In this document: one piece after another, positions 1-5,822 of the stretch
How the letters are laid out: each line of letters starts with the position of its first letter
How positions within the stretch are numbered: the first letter of the stretch is position 1
Source: Candidatus Aminicenantota bacterium
GTDB taxonomy: Bacteria > Acidobacteriota > Aminicenantia > S016-38
Direction: 5' to 3'
Assembly: GCA_021161165.1 (NCBI GenBank)
Contig: JAGHBF010000102.1
Location: forward strand, 1 to 5,822
Length of the DNA: 5,822 bases
Made by a program: the position numbers and the translations under genes
Notes under the pieces: model-generated
Told to the model about the DNA's origin: nothing
Seen by the model: the letters and a program-made list of their open reading frames with translations, nothing else
The model's database searches: none

Positions 1-960
1 GTTTCCATAGGTATAAAACCTCCCGATGAGATAATCATTGAAACTTCCAAAGAAGTAAATTTACCTCTTCTTCTTTCAACTCCATATTTGTTCCTTAAAA
101 AACAGGGAAAATTTTCAGGGCCATTTTATCCTGAGGATTCTTTTGTCTTACATGCCAATAAATTCTTTTTCTTGGGCAGGCCGTTTCTTGACACTATAAA
201 GATAGTTTCCTCCCCTGATGAATTTGACATGGGGCCTGGTCCTGATATGGAAAGAGTTCCCGTAAATTTTAAGGGATATGTACTTTATCTTATTGTTTCG
301 CCAAGATACTGGAAAAAACTTTCCAGAAGGGCTATTTTTACCTTCATTTCTTCCCTGGGCTGGGAAAATAAAGTCGATTCTTATCTTCCACCCGAACTTT
401 CCCAGTTTTCCCTCGACTTTCCTAAAGTGAGAGCCTCAAGAGTGAAAGCTTATCTCAGAAGAAAAATCATTCTTGCTCTTCCGCCATCTTTTTCTTCTCT
501 TATTCCGGAGATAGAAACAGCAGCGGAGGCCTATAGAATTAAAGTGGAGTCATATATGTCCTCTGATCCTCTTTCTGATTTACTTTCAGGAAAGGCTAAT
601 GTCATTTTAATACCCAGTCAATCAGTTTTCTTGAGCAATGAAACAGAGGAAGTCCTCGGAATGATAGAAAGATATAGGCTTACTGAATTTTATTCTGGAC
701 TCCGGAGAATTCTGAAAAGACTCGAAAACGCATTTCTGGAAGAGGAAAACGAAGAAAAGGAGATAGCAGCTGCATATGAATATATTGCATCAAGGGAGTT
801 TTTCTTCCCTATATCTTTTGTTAAAGAAAGATTTTATCTTAGCAAGAGATTTAATTTCGGGGGAAACGATTTTTATGGAAGACCGTTATTCTGGAAGATA
901 AGGATAAAAATTAACCCAAGTAATGAAGAACCTTCTGCTCCTTCTTCACAGGGTTTTTAA
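1..960 (+). CDS. Family 5 extracellular solute-binding protein-like, C-terminal part (5'-truncated by window edge)
   Basis: The frame is open from the first base to TAA at 958-960, giving 319 visible residues, so the true start lies upstream. A TTG at 88 could be read as a start, but the codons before it continue the same protein pattern. The order of motifs resembles SBP_bac_5 (oligopeptide/dipeptide/nickel-binding) proteins: a 'PPDEIIIET...LPLLLSTP' stretch (residues 7-29), an SGPF element at 39-42 in place of the usual GTGPY/F, then NKFFFLGRPFLDTIKI (53-68), which matches the common 'NPxYW.GrPyLD.I' region. DMGPGPDME (76-84) corresponds to the 'vDla.g' segment, and YEYIASREFFFPISF falls near the end, where family members have a conserved strand. 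Family members normally capture a solute outside the cytoplasmic membrane for an ABC importer; no permease or ATPase gene is visible here. The part after SGPF (about 280 residues) looks shorter than usual. The last 12 residues are polar and lie in the overlap with dprA. The assignment is motif-based and the ligand is unknown. Confidence 0.6.
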   Translation, partial: VSIGIKPPDEIIIETSKEVNLPLLLSTPYLFLKKQGKFSGPFYPEDSFVLHANKFFFLGRPFLDTIKIVSSPDEFDMGPGPDMERVPVNFKGYVLYLIVSPRYWKKLSRRAIFTFISSLGWENKVDSYLPPELSQFSLDFPKVRASRVKAYLRRKIILALPPSFSSLIPEIETAAEAYRIKVESYMSSDPLSDLLSGKANVILIPSQSVFLSNETEEVLGMIERYRLTEFYSGLRRILKRLENAFLEEENEEKEIAAAYEYIASREFFFPISFVKERFYLSKRFNFGGNDFYGRPLFWKIRIKINPSNEEPSAPSSQGF

Positions 961-1942
961 TCCAGCTCCCAAAGAATTTCTGGAACAACTGGAGAAAAGC
1001 GGATTTAATATAGATAAGCTTATAAAATCAGGTATTTCCAGAAGAAAACTTGAGAGGCTTAGTGACAATTCGTTAAAAGATTGGATTTTAGAGCAGAAAA
1101 AAAAGGCTGAAGATAATGGATGGAAAATTTTGACTTTTTTCGATGAGAATTATCCTCCTTTGCTTAAAGAAATTTCTCATCCTCCCATTATAATCTTTGT
1201 TAAGGGGAATATAGAGCTTCCTTGTTTTGCAATAGTGGGAACCAGGAGAGCTACGGAATATGGAAGGTCTATAGCATTTAATTTTGCTCGTAAACTTTCA
1301 TCATCTGGTTTAAACATTGTAAGTGGCTTAGCCCACGGTATAGATACTTATGCTCATAAAGGTGCGCTAAGCGTAGGAAAAACCATTGCCGTGCTTGGTT
1401 CTGGAGGTCTCAAAATTTATCCTTCATCCAACAGGTTGCTTGCCAAGGAGATAGCAGAAAATGGAGCACTGGTTACTGAATTTTTCCCTGACGATGGCCC
1501 TGCAAGATTTCGTTTCCCATTACGGAACCGTATAATAGCCGGATTAAGCTTTGGGGTACTTGTTGTAGAGGCAGGCCAGAAAAGCGGAGCAATGATTACA
1601 GCAAGGCTGGCTCTGGAGTATGGAAGAGACATTTTTGCAATTCCAGGTGATATAGGCAGAAGAACGTCCTTAGGAACCAATCTTCTCATTCAACAAGGTG
1701 CGAAACTGGTGCTTGATGTAGAAGATATAATAGGAGAGTATTACGAAGAAAAAAAGGTAGTTCTTACAAAGGAGGAAGAGATCTTGCTTAGTTATATTCC
1801 TGAAAACGAATCAGTTGATGCGGAATTTTTGACGGAGGTCACTTCGATAAGACCGGAAAGGATTTTCAGGCTTCTTTTAGAGCTTGAGATGAAAGGTGTT
1901 ATAATTCAAACTTCTGGATGGAGGTATAGAAAAATTGGGTAA
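923..1942 (+). CDS. dprA: DNA-processing protein DprA (Smf)
   Basis: 339 residues, near the usual 290-370. DprA binds incoming single-stranded DNA in the cytoplasm during natural transformation and loads RecA onto it; it is also found in bacteria not known to be competent. An N-terminal helical region (about 1-65) precedes a Rossmann-like core. The core shows the dinucleotide-fold strand and loop IVGTRRATEYGRSIA (104-118), SGLAHGIDTYAHKGAL (134-149), the YPSSN loop (166-170), FPLRNRIIAGLS (198-209), EAGQKSGAMITARLALEYGR (216-235), IPGDI (240-244) and GTNLLIQQGAKLV (251-263). A small C-terminal winged-helix-like domain (about 278-339) follows. Family members usually have FPRRNRII; here the first Arg of that motif is Leu. 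ATG 923 is the only plausible start: an in-frame stop lies at 905-907 and the next possible start (TTG) is near residue 70. No Shine-Dalgarno sits at normal spacing (AAGGA is about 18 bases away), so translation probably depends on coupling to the upstream gene, which overlaps by 38 bases. Confidence 0.95.
   Translation: MKNLLLLLHRVFNPAPKEFLEQLEKSGFNIDKLIKSGISRRKLERLSDNSLKDWILEQKKKAEDNGWKILTFFDENYPPLLKEISHPPIIIFVKGNIELPCFAIVGTRRATEYGRSIAFNFARKLSSSGLNIVSGLAHGIDTYAHKGALSVGKTIAVLGSGGLKIYPSSNRLLAKEIAENGALVTEFFPDDGPARFRFPLRNRIIAGLSFGVLVVEAGQKSGAMITARLALEYGRDIFAIPGDIGRRTSLGTNLLIQQGAKLVLDVEDIIGEYYEEKKVVLTKEEEILLSYIPENESVDAEFLTEVTSIRPERIFRLLLELEMKGVIIQTSGWRYRKIG
1920..1925 (+). promoter_or_regulatory. 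Ribosome binding site fixing the TTG start of topA
   Basis: GGAGGT lies inside the end of dprA, nine bases before the TTG at 1935. It is the strongest Shine-Dalgarno match seen in this window and supports TTG rather than a downstream GTG as the topA start. Confidence 0.75.
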
Positions 1943-4106
1943 AAAACTTGTGGTGGTAGAATCCCCTGCAAAAGCCAGAACCATAGGAAAATATCTTGGC
2001 ACTGAATTTGTAGTTAAGGCTTCAAAAGGGCATATTAAAGACCTTCCAAAAAATGAAATGGGGGTTGATATTGAAAATGGTTTTACCCCTTATTATATTG
2101 TGATACCTGGCAAAGAAAAGGTTGTAGAGGAACTAAGAAAGGCTGCAGGCAAAGTGGATGAAGTATTTCTTGCCACTGACCCTGATAGGGAAGGTGAAGC
2201 CATTTCCTATCACGTAAAAGAAGAAATAGACCCTATAAATCCACGCAGCAGAAGAGTGCTTTTCTACGAAATTACAGAAAGAGGAATTAAAGAAGCCTTT
2301 TCGTCTGCCGGGAGCCTTGACCTCAACAGAGTAAAAGCACAATGGGCAAGAAGAGTTCTCGACCGACTGGTGGGTTATCTTATAAGCCCCATTTTGTGGA
2401 AAAAGCTAAAGGGGGGATTAAGTGCAGGTAGAGTGCAGAGTGTGGCTCTTCGTTTAATATGTGAAAGGGAAGAAGAACGGGATGCTTTTGTTCCTGAAGA
2501 GTACTGGATAATAGAAGTTATTCTCGAAAAAAATGAAAACAAATTTACAGCCCGTTTGACACGAAAAAATAATAGGAAGTTTAGAATTAAGAGCGAGGAA
2601 GAGGCAATAGAGGCAGAAAAGAGAATTAAAGAAACTGTTCTCCAGGTTGTCAGGGTAGAGAAGAAGAAGAAGGAAAAGAAAGCACTTCCTCCTCTTATAA
2701 CAAGCACTCTTCAGCAGGAGGCGTTTAAACTTTATAAATTTCCTGTAAAAAAGACCATGCAAATTGCCCAAAAACTTTATGAAGGAGTAGATCTTGGAGA
2801 TGGTCCTGTAGGACTTATAACATACATGAGGACAGATTCTTACAGAATCTCTCCTCTTGCAATAAAGGATGTAAGGTCTTTTATTAGAGAAAAATTCGGA
2901 GAGGATTATCTTCCCAACAGAGAAAATAAATTTAAATCAAAGGAAACAGCCCAGGAAGCACATGAAGCGATCAGACCAACTTATGTTAATCTCACTCCCG
3001 AGGCTATAAAAGATAAAGTTTCGCCAGATGAATATAAAATATATTCTCTTATATGGAAAAGATTTGTAGCTTCACAGATGAGACCCTATGTTTTTGAAGA
3101 AACAAGAGTTGAAATTGCAGCTGGAGAATATTCTCTTGAAGCAGAGGGGAAGGTTACACTGTTTCCGGGATTCAGGAAAGTTTTTGGGAACAGCACAAAA
3201 AATTCAGAACTTCCTACTCTTGAAGTTGGAGACAGAGTTACCTTAGTAGAAGTTAAAAAAGAGAGAAAAGAGACTCAGCCTCCTCCAAGATACAATGAGG
3301 CAAGCCTTGTAAAGGAGCTGGAGGAAAAAGGTATAGGAAGACCCTCAACCTATGCATCAATAATCTCAACACTACAGGATAGAACCTATGTGTATAAGGA
3401 AGAAGGTAAATTTATACCCACTTTGCTCGGAGAGATAGTGGTTGGACTGTTAAAGGAAAATTTTCCGGAAATCATGGATTACAATTATACTGCTGAAGTA
3501 GAAGCCGAACTTGACAAGGTAGAACGGGGAGAGAAAAACTGGCAGGAAGTTGTGTCTCATTTTTATAAAACCCTTGATCATTATATTGATGAAGCAAAGG
3601 AGAAGATGCCTTCAGTCACTCTGGGGATAAAATCAGGATTGAAGTGTCCTGCATGTGGAAGTGAACTGATATTGAAAAGAAGTAAATTTGGGCTTTATTT
3701 TCATTGCGAGAAATGTGGATACAAAGCCCAGTTTTCCCATCTAGTGAAAAAGGCAATAAAAATGAAATGTCCCAGGTGCGGTGCCCCTCTTACTGTCAAA
3801 AAAAGCAAGAAGGGGGAATTTATTGCATGTACCCGTTACCCTGAATGCAAATATATTTATCAGGGAGAAGAAGAAGATCTACCCTGTCCAAAGGGTTGCG
3901 AGGGACATCTTGTAAAAAGAAGGGGAAAAAGGGGAAGATATTTTTACGGCTGCTCAAGTTATCCTGACTGTAAATTTATAACTAACTATAAGCCTGTAAG
4001 GGTTAAATGTCCTGAATGTGGATTTCCTTATATGCTTAAAAAGGGAAAAAAGCTTATATGTCCCAGTTGTGAAAATGAGATGAGCTATGAAGAGACCGAG
4101 GGTTAA
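1935..4106 (+). CDS. topA: DNA topoisomerase I (type IA), with four C-terminal zinc ribbons
   Basis: 723 residues. The enzyme relaxes negative supercoils by passing one DNA strand through a transient break in the other, held by a 5'-phosphotyrosine link. The start is TTG at 1935, set by GGAGGT at 1920-1925 and by the typical N-terminus GKKLVVVESPAKARTI. The TOPRIM domain carries the metal-binding residues Glu9 and Asp82-x-Asp84-x-Glu86 (in DPDREGEA). ARRVLDRLVGYLISP (138-152) and GLSAGRVQSVALRLI (161-175) are signature segments. The nucleophile is Tyr297 in ITYMRTDSYRIS (codon 2823-2825), followed by Arg299. The HEAIRPT and GIGRPSTYASIISTLQDR blocks are also present. The C-terminal tail has four Cys4 ribbons: C571/574/591/594, C612/615/632/638, C651/655/673/679 and C692/695/709/712; these typically bind single-stranded DNA and sometimes RNA polymerase. 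A Lys/Glu-rich linker lies at about 240-250. The gene overlaps dprA by 8 bases and trmFO by 20. All catalytic residues are intact. Confidence 0.98.
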   Translation: MGKKLVVVESPAKARTIGKYLGTEFVVKASKGHIKDLPKNEMGVDIENGFTPYYIVIPGKEKVVEELRKAAGKVDEVFLATDPDREGEAISYHVKEEIDPINPRSRRVLFYEITERGIKEAFSSAGSLDLNRVKAQWARRVLDRLVGYLISPILWKKLKGGLSAGRVQSVALRLICEREEERDAFVPEEYWIIEVILEKNENKFTARLTRKNNRKFRIKSEEEAIEAEKRIKETVLQVVRVEKKKKEKKALPPLITSTLQQEAFKLYKFPVKKTMQIAQKLYEGVDLGDGPVGLITYMRTDSYRISPLAIKDVRSFIREKFGEDYLPNRENKFKSKETAQEAHEAIRPTYVNLTPEAIKDKVSPDEYKIYSLIWKRFVASQMRPYVFEETRVEIAAGEYSLEAEGKVTLFPGFRKVFGNSTKNSELPTLEVGDRVTLVEVKKERKETQPPPRYNEASLVKELEEKGIGRPSTYASIISTLQDRTYVYKEEGKFIPTLLGEIVVGLLKENFPEIMDYNYTAEVEAELDKVERGEKNWQEVVSHFYKTLDHYIDEAKEKMPSVTLGIKSGLKCPACGSELILKRSKFGLYFHCEKCGYKAQFSHLVKKAIKMKCPRCGAPLTVKKSKKGEFIACTRYPECKYIYQGEEEDLPCPKGCEGHLVKRRGKRGRYFYGCSSYPDCKFITNYKPVRVKCPECGFPYMLKKGKKLICPSCENEMSYEETEG
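2657..2682 (+). repeat. Short all-purine tract with AAG/AGA repeats inside topA
   Basis: These 26 bases are all A or G and include several tandem AAG units. They encode the Lys/Glu-rich linker at about residues 242-249 of TopA, between the TOPRIM-side block and the domain carrying the catalytic tyrosine. The reading frame is intact here. The tract is probably just a result of Lys/Glu coding in a purine-rich genome. Confidence 0.45.
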
Positions 4107-5409
4107 AATTATTGGAGGGGGACTCGCCGGGGTTGAAGCTGCCTTTCAAGTGGCCAGGGCTGGCTATAACGTGGACCTGTACGAAATGCGGCCTATAAAA
4201 CAGACTCCTGCTCATAAAACACCCTATCTTGCCGAGATTGTTTGTTCAAATTCTTTTGGTTCTGTAAAGGAGACCTCTGCTTCAGGACTTTTGAAAAAGG
4301 AAATGGAGCTTTTGGACTCAATAGTGCTGAATGTGGCAAGAGAAGTAGCGGTTCCTGCAGGACAAGCTCTTGCGGTAGACAGAGAGGAATTTGGAAGGAG
4401 AATTACCCGTCTTGTCGAAGAGAACGAAAAAATAAATGTTATCAGAGAGGAAGTAACAGAAATTCCGGATGAAGGGCCTGTGATAATTGCTACCGGGCCG
4501 CTTACGAGTGAAGCCTTATCCAGTGCCATTATTAGATTTACAGGAAGAAAAAACCTTTATTTCTTTGATGCAACTACTCCCATTGTGACTGCATCTTCTA
4601 TAGATATGAGCAAAGCATTTGTAGCCTCAAGATATGGTAAAGGAGGAGCAGACTATATTAACTGTCCCATGACAGAGGAAGAGTATCAGAGATTCTATGA
4701 GGCTCTTCTTACGGCCGAAAGAGTAGAACTCAAGGAGTTCGAGAAGAAGCTTTTTGAGGCATGTCTTCCTATAGAGGAGATTGCAGCACGTGGCCCTAAA
4801 ACTTTGATTTTTGGGCCCTTAAAGCCAGTCGGGCTCAAGGACCCTAAAACTGGAAAAACTCCTTTTGCAATTGTCCAGCTTAGACAGGATAATATAGCAG
4901 GGACTCTCTATAGTCTTGTAGGATTTCAAACCAGATTGAAGTGGGGAGAACAAAAAAGAGTGTTTTCTCTTATCCCCTGTTTAAGAAATGCCGAATTTGT
5001 AAGATATGGAGTAATGCACAGAAATACTTACATAAATTCTCCAGCAATACTGCTCGAGAGTTTGCAAACCAGGAAAAGACCGGACCTGCTGTTTGCGGGC
5101 CAGATAATTGGCGTTGAAGGATACATGGAATCTGCAGCTATGGGAATAATGGCTGGCATATTTGCTGTAAAATTGATTCGCGGAGAAAAAATTGAGGTAC
5201 CTCCAAGAACCACTGCTATTGGATCACTCCTTTTCTATATTGCCAACGCAGACTGGAGAAATTTTCAGCCTATGAATTTTGTTTTCGGGATTTTGCCTCC
5301 ATTAAGTCGAAGGATAAAAGATAAAAAGGAAAGAAGACTGGAATATTACAAACGTGCTATTTCACACATGCAGGAATGGATAAAGAAGAATTTATCCAAA
5401 GAATCCTAA
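4087..5409 (+). CDS. trmFO: Methylenetetrahydrofolate--tRNA-(uracil-5-)-methyltransferase TrmFO (Gid)
   Basis: 440 residues, close to the usual 435-450. TrmFO makes 5-methyluridine at position 54 in the T-loop of tRNA, using methylenetetrahydrofolate as the carbon donor and FAD(H2) as reductant. The N-terminal FAD-binding site is KIIGGGLAGVEAA (7-19), followed by YEMRP (32-36). Two cysteines match those known to be functional in the Bacillus subtilis enzyme, at the same numbers: Cys53 in EIVCSNSF (codon 4243-4245) and Cys226 in FEACLPIEEIAARG (codon 4762-4764). YFFDATTPIVTASSIDM (158-174) is the family's usual 'YFYDAAAPIV' block with two Ala-to-Thr changes. INCPMTEEEYQRFYEAL (191-207) is typical, as is FAGQIIGVEGYMESAAMG near 336-353, a second FAD-contact region. 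The ATG start lies within the last codons of topA. No clear Shine-Dalgarno precedes it, only GAG-rich sequence, so translational coupling to topA is likely. The 3' end overlaps the opposing gene by 18 bases. Confidence 0.97.
   Translation: MKRPRVKIIGGGLAGVEAAFQVARAGYNVDLYEMRPIKQTPAHKTPYLAEIVCSNSFGSVKETSASGLLKKEMELLDSIVLNVAREVAVPAGQALAVDREEFGRRITRLVEENEKINVIREEVTEIPDEGPVIIATGPLTSEALSSAIIRFTGRKNLYFFDATTPIVTASSIDMSKAFVASRYGKGGADYINCPMTEEEYQRFYEALLTAERVELKEFEKKLFEACLPIEEIAARGPKTLIFGPLKPVGLKDPKTGKTPFAIVQLRQDNIAGTLYSLVGFQTRLKWGEQKRVFSLIPCLRNAEFVRYGVMHRNTYINSPAILLESLQTRKRPDLLFAGQIIGVEGYMESAAMGIMAGIFAVKLIRGEKIEVPPRTTAIGSLLFYIANADWRNFQPMNFVFGILPPLSRRIKDKKERRLEYYKRAISHMQEWIKKNLSKES
5377..5398. repeat. 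Perfect 8-bp inverted repeat at the convergent gene junction
   Basis: TGGATAAA (5377-5384), a six-base GAAGAA spacer, then TTTATCCA (5391-5398). The right arm contains the stop codon of the - strand gene (5392-5394 on the + strand), and the repeat ends nine bases before the trmFO stop. Its location suits a shared, two-way 3'-end hairpin. The stem has only three G-C pairs and there is no T-run on either side, so it is a weak candidate intrinsic terminator. Confidence 0.45.
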
Positions 5410-5822
5410 TTTATATACAAGGTAAGTATAACTCCATACCATAGGAATGAGAATCAAAGTTCTTTCAATAAAGAGAACAAGAAGATGGGAGAATTTTACA
5501 GGTATTTCCCTGAACATATCTATTATCATTGGGCCCACAGAAGAAAAGAAAATCAGCTGAGATGTGCTGAGTACTGCTATATAAAACTTTACAAAAATAG
5601 GGGAATCCTTAACAGCTATTGTGGGTAAATACATCTCAGCAATTTCTAATACTGTGGCTATTGAAACGTTCATTGGCTGTGGCATACCAAGGAATTTGTA
5701 AATAGGATAGAAAGGCACGGCAAGATAATTGAATACCTGAGTGTTTTTTGCAAGAAGTAAAGCTATTGTTCCCACAGAAGCAATGGTGCTTAAAATAAGA
5801 GCTGCCAGAATCAGACCATCTA
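5392..5822 (-). CDS. YjiH-like/nucleoside-recognition (GATE) domain membrane protein, C-terminal part (5'-truncated by window edge)
   Basis: The frame is open from the right window edge to a stop at 5392-5394, giving 142 visible residues. A GTG at 5773-5775 could be read as a start, but the 15 codons before it encode a continuous hydrophobic helix, so the real start lies outside. The visible part is strongly hydrophobic, with about four membrane-spanning stretches: the first ~25 residues up to TIALLLAK, the region around ATVLEIAEMYLPTIAV, KFYIAVLSTSQLIFFSSVGP, and the final LLVLFIERTLILIPMVWSYT. The pattern 'EMYLP...F.IAVLSTSQLIFFSS..P.I...IPV......F.ERT' fits the end of YjiH-type proteins of the nucleoside-recognition (GATE) family, normally around 400-450 residues, so roughly two-thirds would be missing. 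The family is thought to act in transport, but substrates are mostly undefined. It faces the trmFO operon tail-to-tail, so it belongs to a different transcript. Spore maturation SpmA/B proteins share the domain but fit less well. The assignment is from remembered patterns only. Confidence 0.6.
   Translation of the reverse strand, partial: DGLILAALILSTIASVGTIALLLAKNTQVFNYLAVPFYPIYKFLGMPQPMNVSIATVLEIAEMYLPTIAVKDSPIFVKFYIAVLSTSQLIFFSSVGPMIIDMFREIPVKFSHLLVLFIERTLILIPMVWSYTYLVYKLGFFG

Noticed and set aside
1..110. The left-edge peptide (KPPDEIIIET...LPLLLSTP) recalls the N-terminal region of HPr kinase/phosphorylase.
   Set aside because: The residues that follow (SGPF, LGRPFLD) fit solute-binding family 5 instead, and no Walker A or HPr kinase signature appears downstream.
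88..960. A complete 290-residue gene starting at TTG 88.
   Set aside because: The frame is open to the window edge, the upstream codons continue the family pattern, and a solute-binding protein needs an N-terminal signal that is absent here.
1417..1689. Minus-strand reading frame opposite dprA.
   Set aside because: It is fully antisense to the conserved DprA core and its translation resembles no family I know; it is a coding shadow.
2657..2682. A purine repeat as a phase-variation switch in topA.
   Set aside because: It is a short triplet-based tract; gain or loss of a unit would keep frame and only change linker length, and TopA is normally an essential gene.
2133..2771. Three overlapping minus-strand frames opposite topA.
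   Set aside because: Their Phe/Ser/Leu-rich translations are what the complement of Lys/Glu-rich coding sequence gives; TopA is clearly the real gene.
4224..4529. Plus- and minus-strand alternative frames inside trmFO.
   Set aside because: Both lie within conserved TrmFO sequence containing Cys53 and show no protein-like motifs.
5028..5213. Short minus-strand frame opposite the end of trmFO.
   Set aside because: It is antisense to the conserved FAGQIIGVEGY region, has no start context and no recognisable motif.
5399..5440. An intrinsic terminator downstream of trmFO.
   Set aside because: There is no GC-rich stem followed by a T-run; the only hairpin is the inverted repeat at 5377-5398, which lacks a T-tract.

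Overview
The window is densely packed bacterial chromosome of ordinary housekeeping character, about 40% G+C by eye. Arginine is written mostly as AGA/AGG, isoleucine often as ATA, and the coding strand is purine-rich. That style is common in AT-rich and often thermophilic bacteria. The lineage cannot be fixed from this sequence. TrmFO (rather than TrmA) next to TopA and DprA fits Firmicutes, Deltaproteobacteria, Acidobacteriota/Aminicenantes-like and several deep-branching groups. The divergent solute-binding protein reminds me of Acidobacteriota-type sequences, but that is a weak impression.

Layout from left to right: (1) the 3' part of a + strand gene that looks like a divergent family 5 (oligopeptide/dipeptide-type) solute-binding protein, 1-960, cut by the window edge; (2) dprA, DNA-processing protein A, 923-1942; (3) topA, DNA topoisomerase I with four C-terminal Cys4 zinc ribbons, 1935-4106; (4) trmFO, the folate/FAD-dependent tRNA U54 methyltransferase, 4087-5409; (5) on the - strand, the 3' part of a multi-pass membrane protein resembling the YjiH/nucleoside-recognition (GATE) family, 5392-5822, cut by the right edge.

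Every junction is an overlap: 38, 8 and 20 bases between successive + strand genes, and 18 bases tail-to-tail where trmFO meets the - strand gene. There is therefore no non-coding stretch in the window, and I see no convincing promoter or RNA gene. The four + strand genes are most simply read as one transcript with coupled translation. dprA-topA-trmFO is a widely conserved order joining ssDNA/RecA handling, supercoiling control and tRNA modification. The solute-binding-like gene at its head is the unusual member. A perfect 8-bp inverted repeat lies at the convergent junction, where a shared terminator would be expected, but it lacks a T-tract.

I found no mobile element, CRISPR array or clear new system. 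The points most worth a second look are the solute-binding-like gene coupled to dprA and the overlapping convergent 3' ends with their hairpin.
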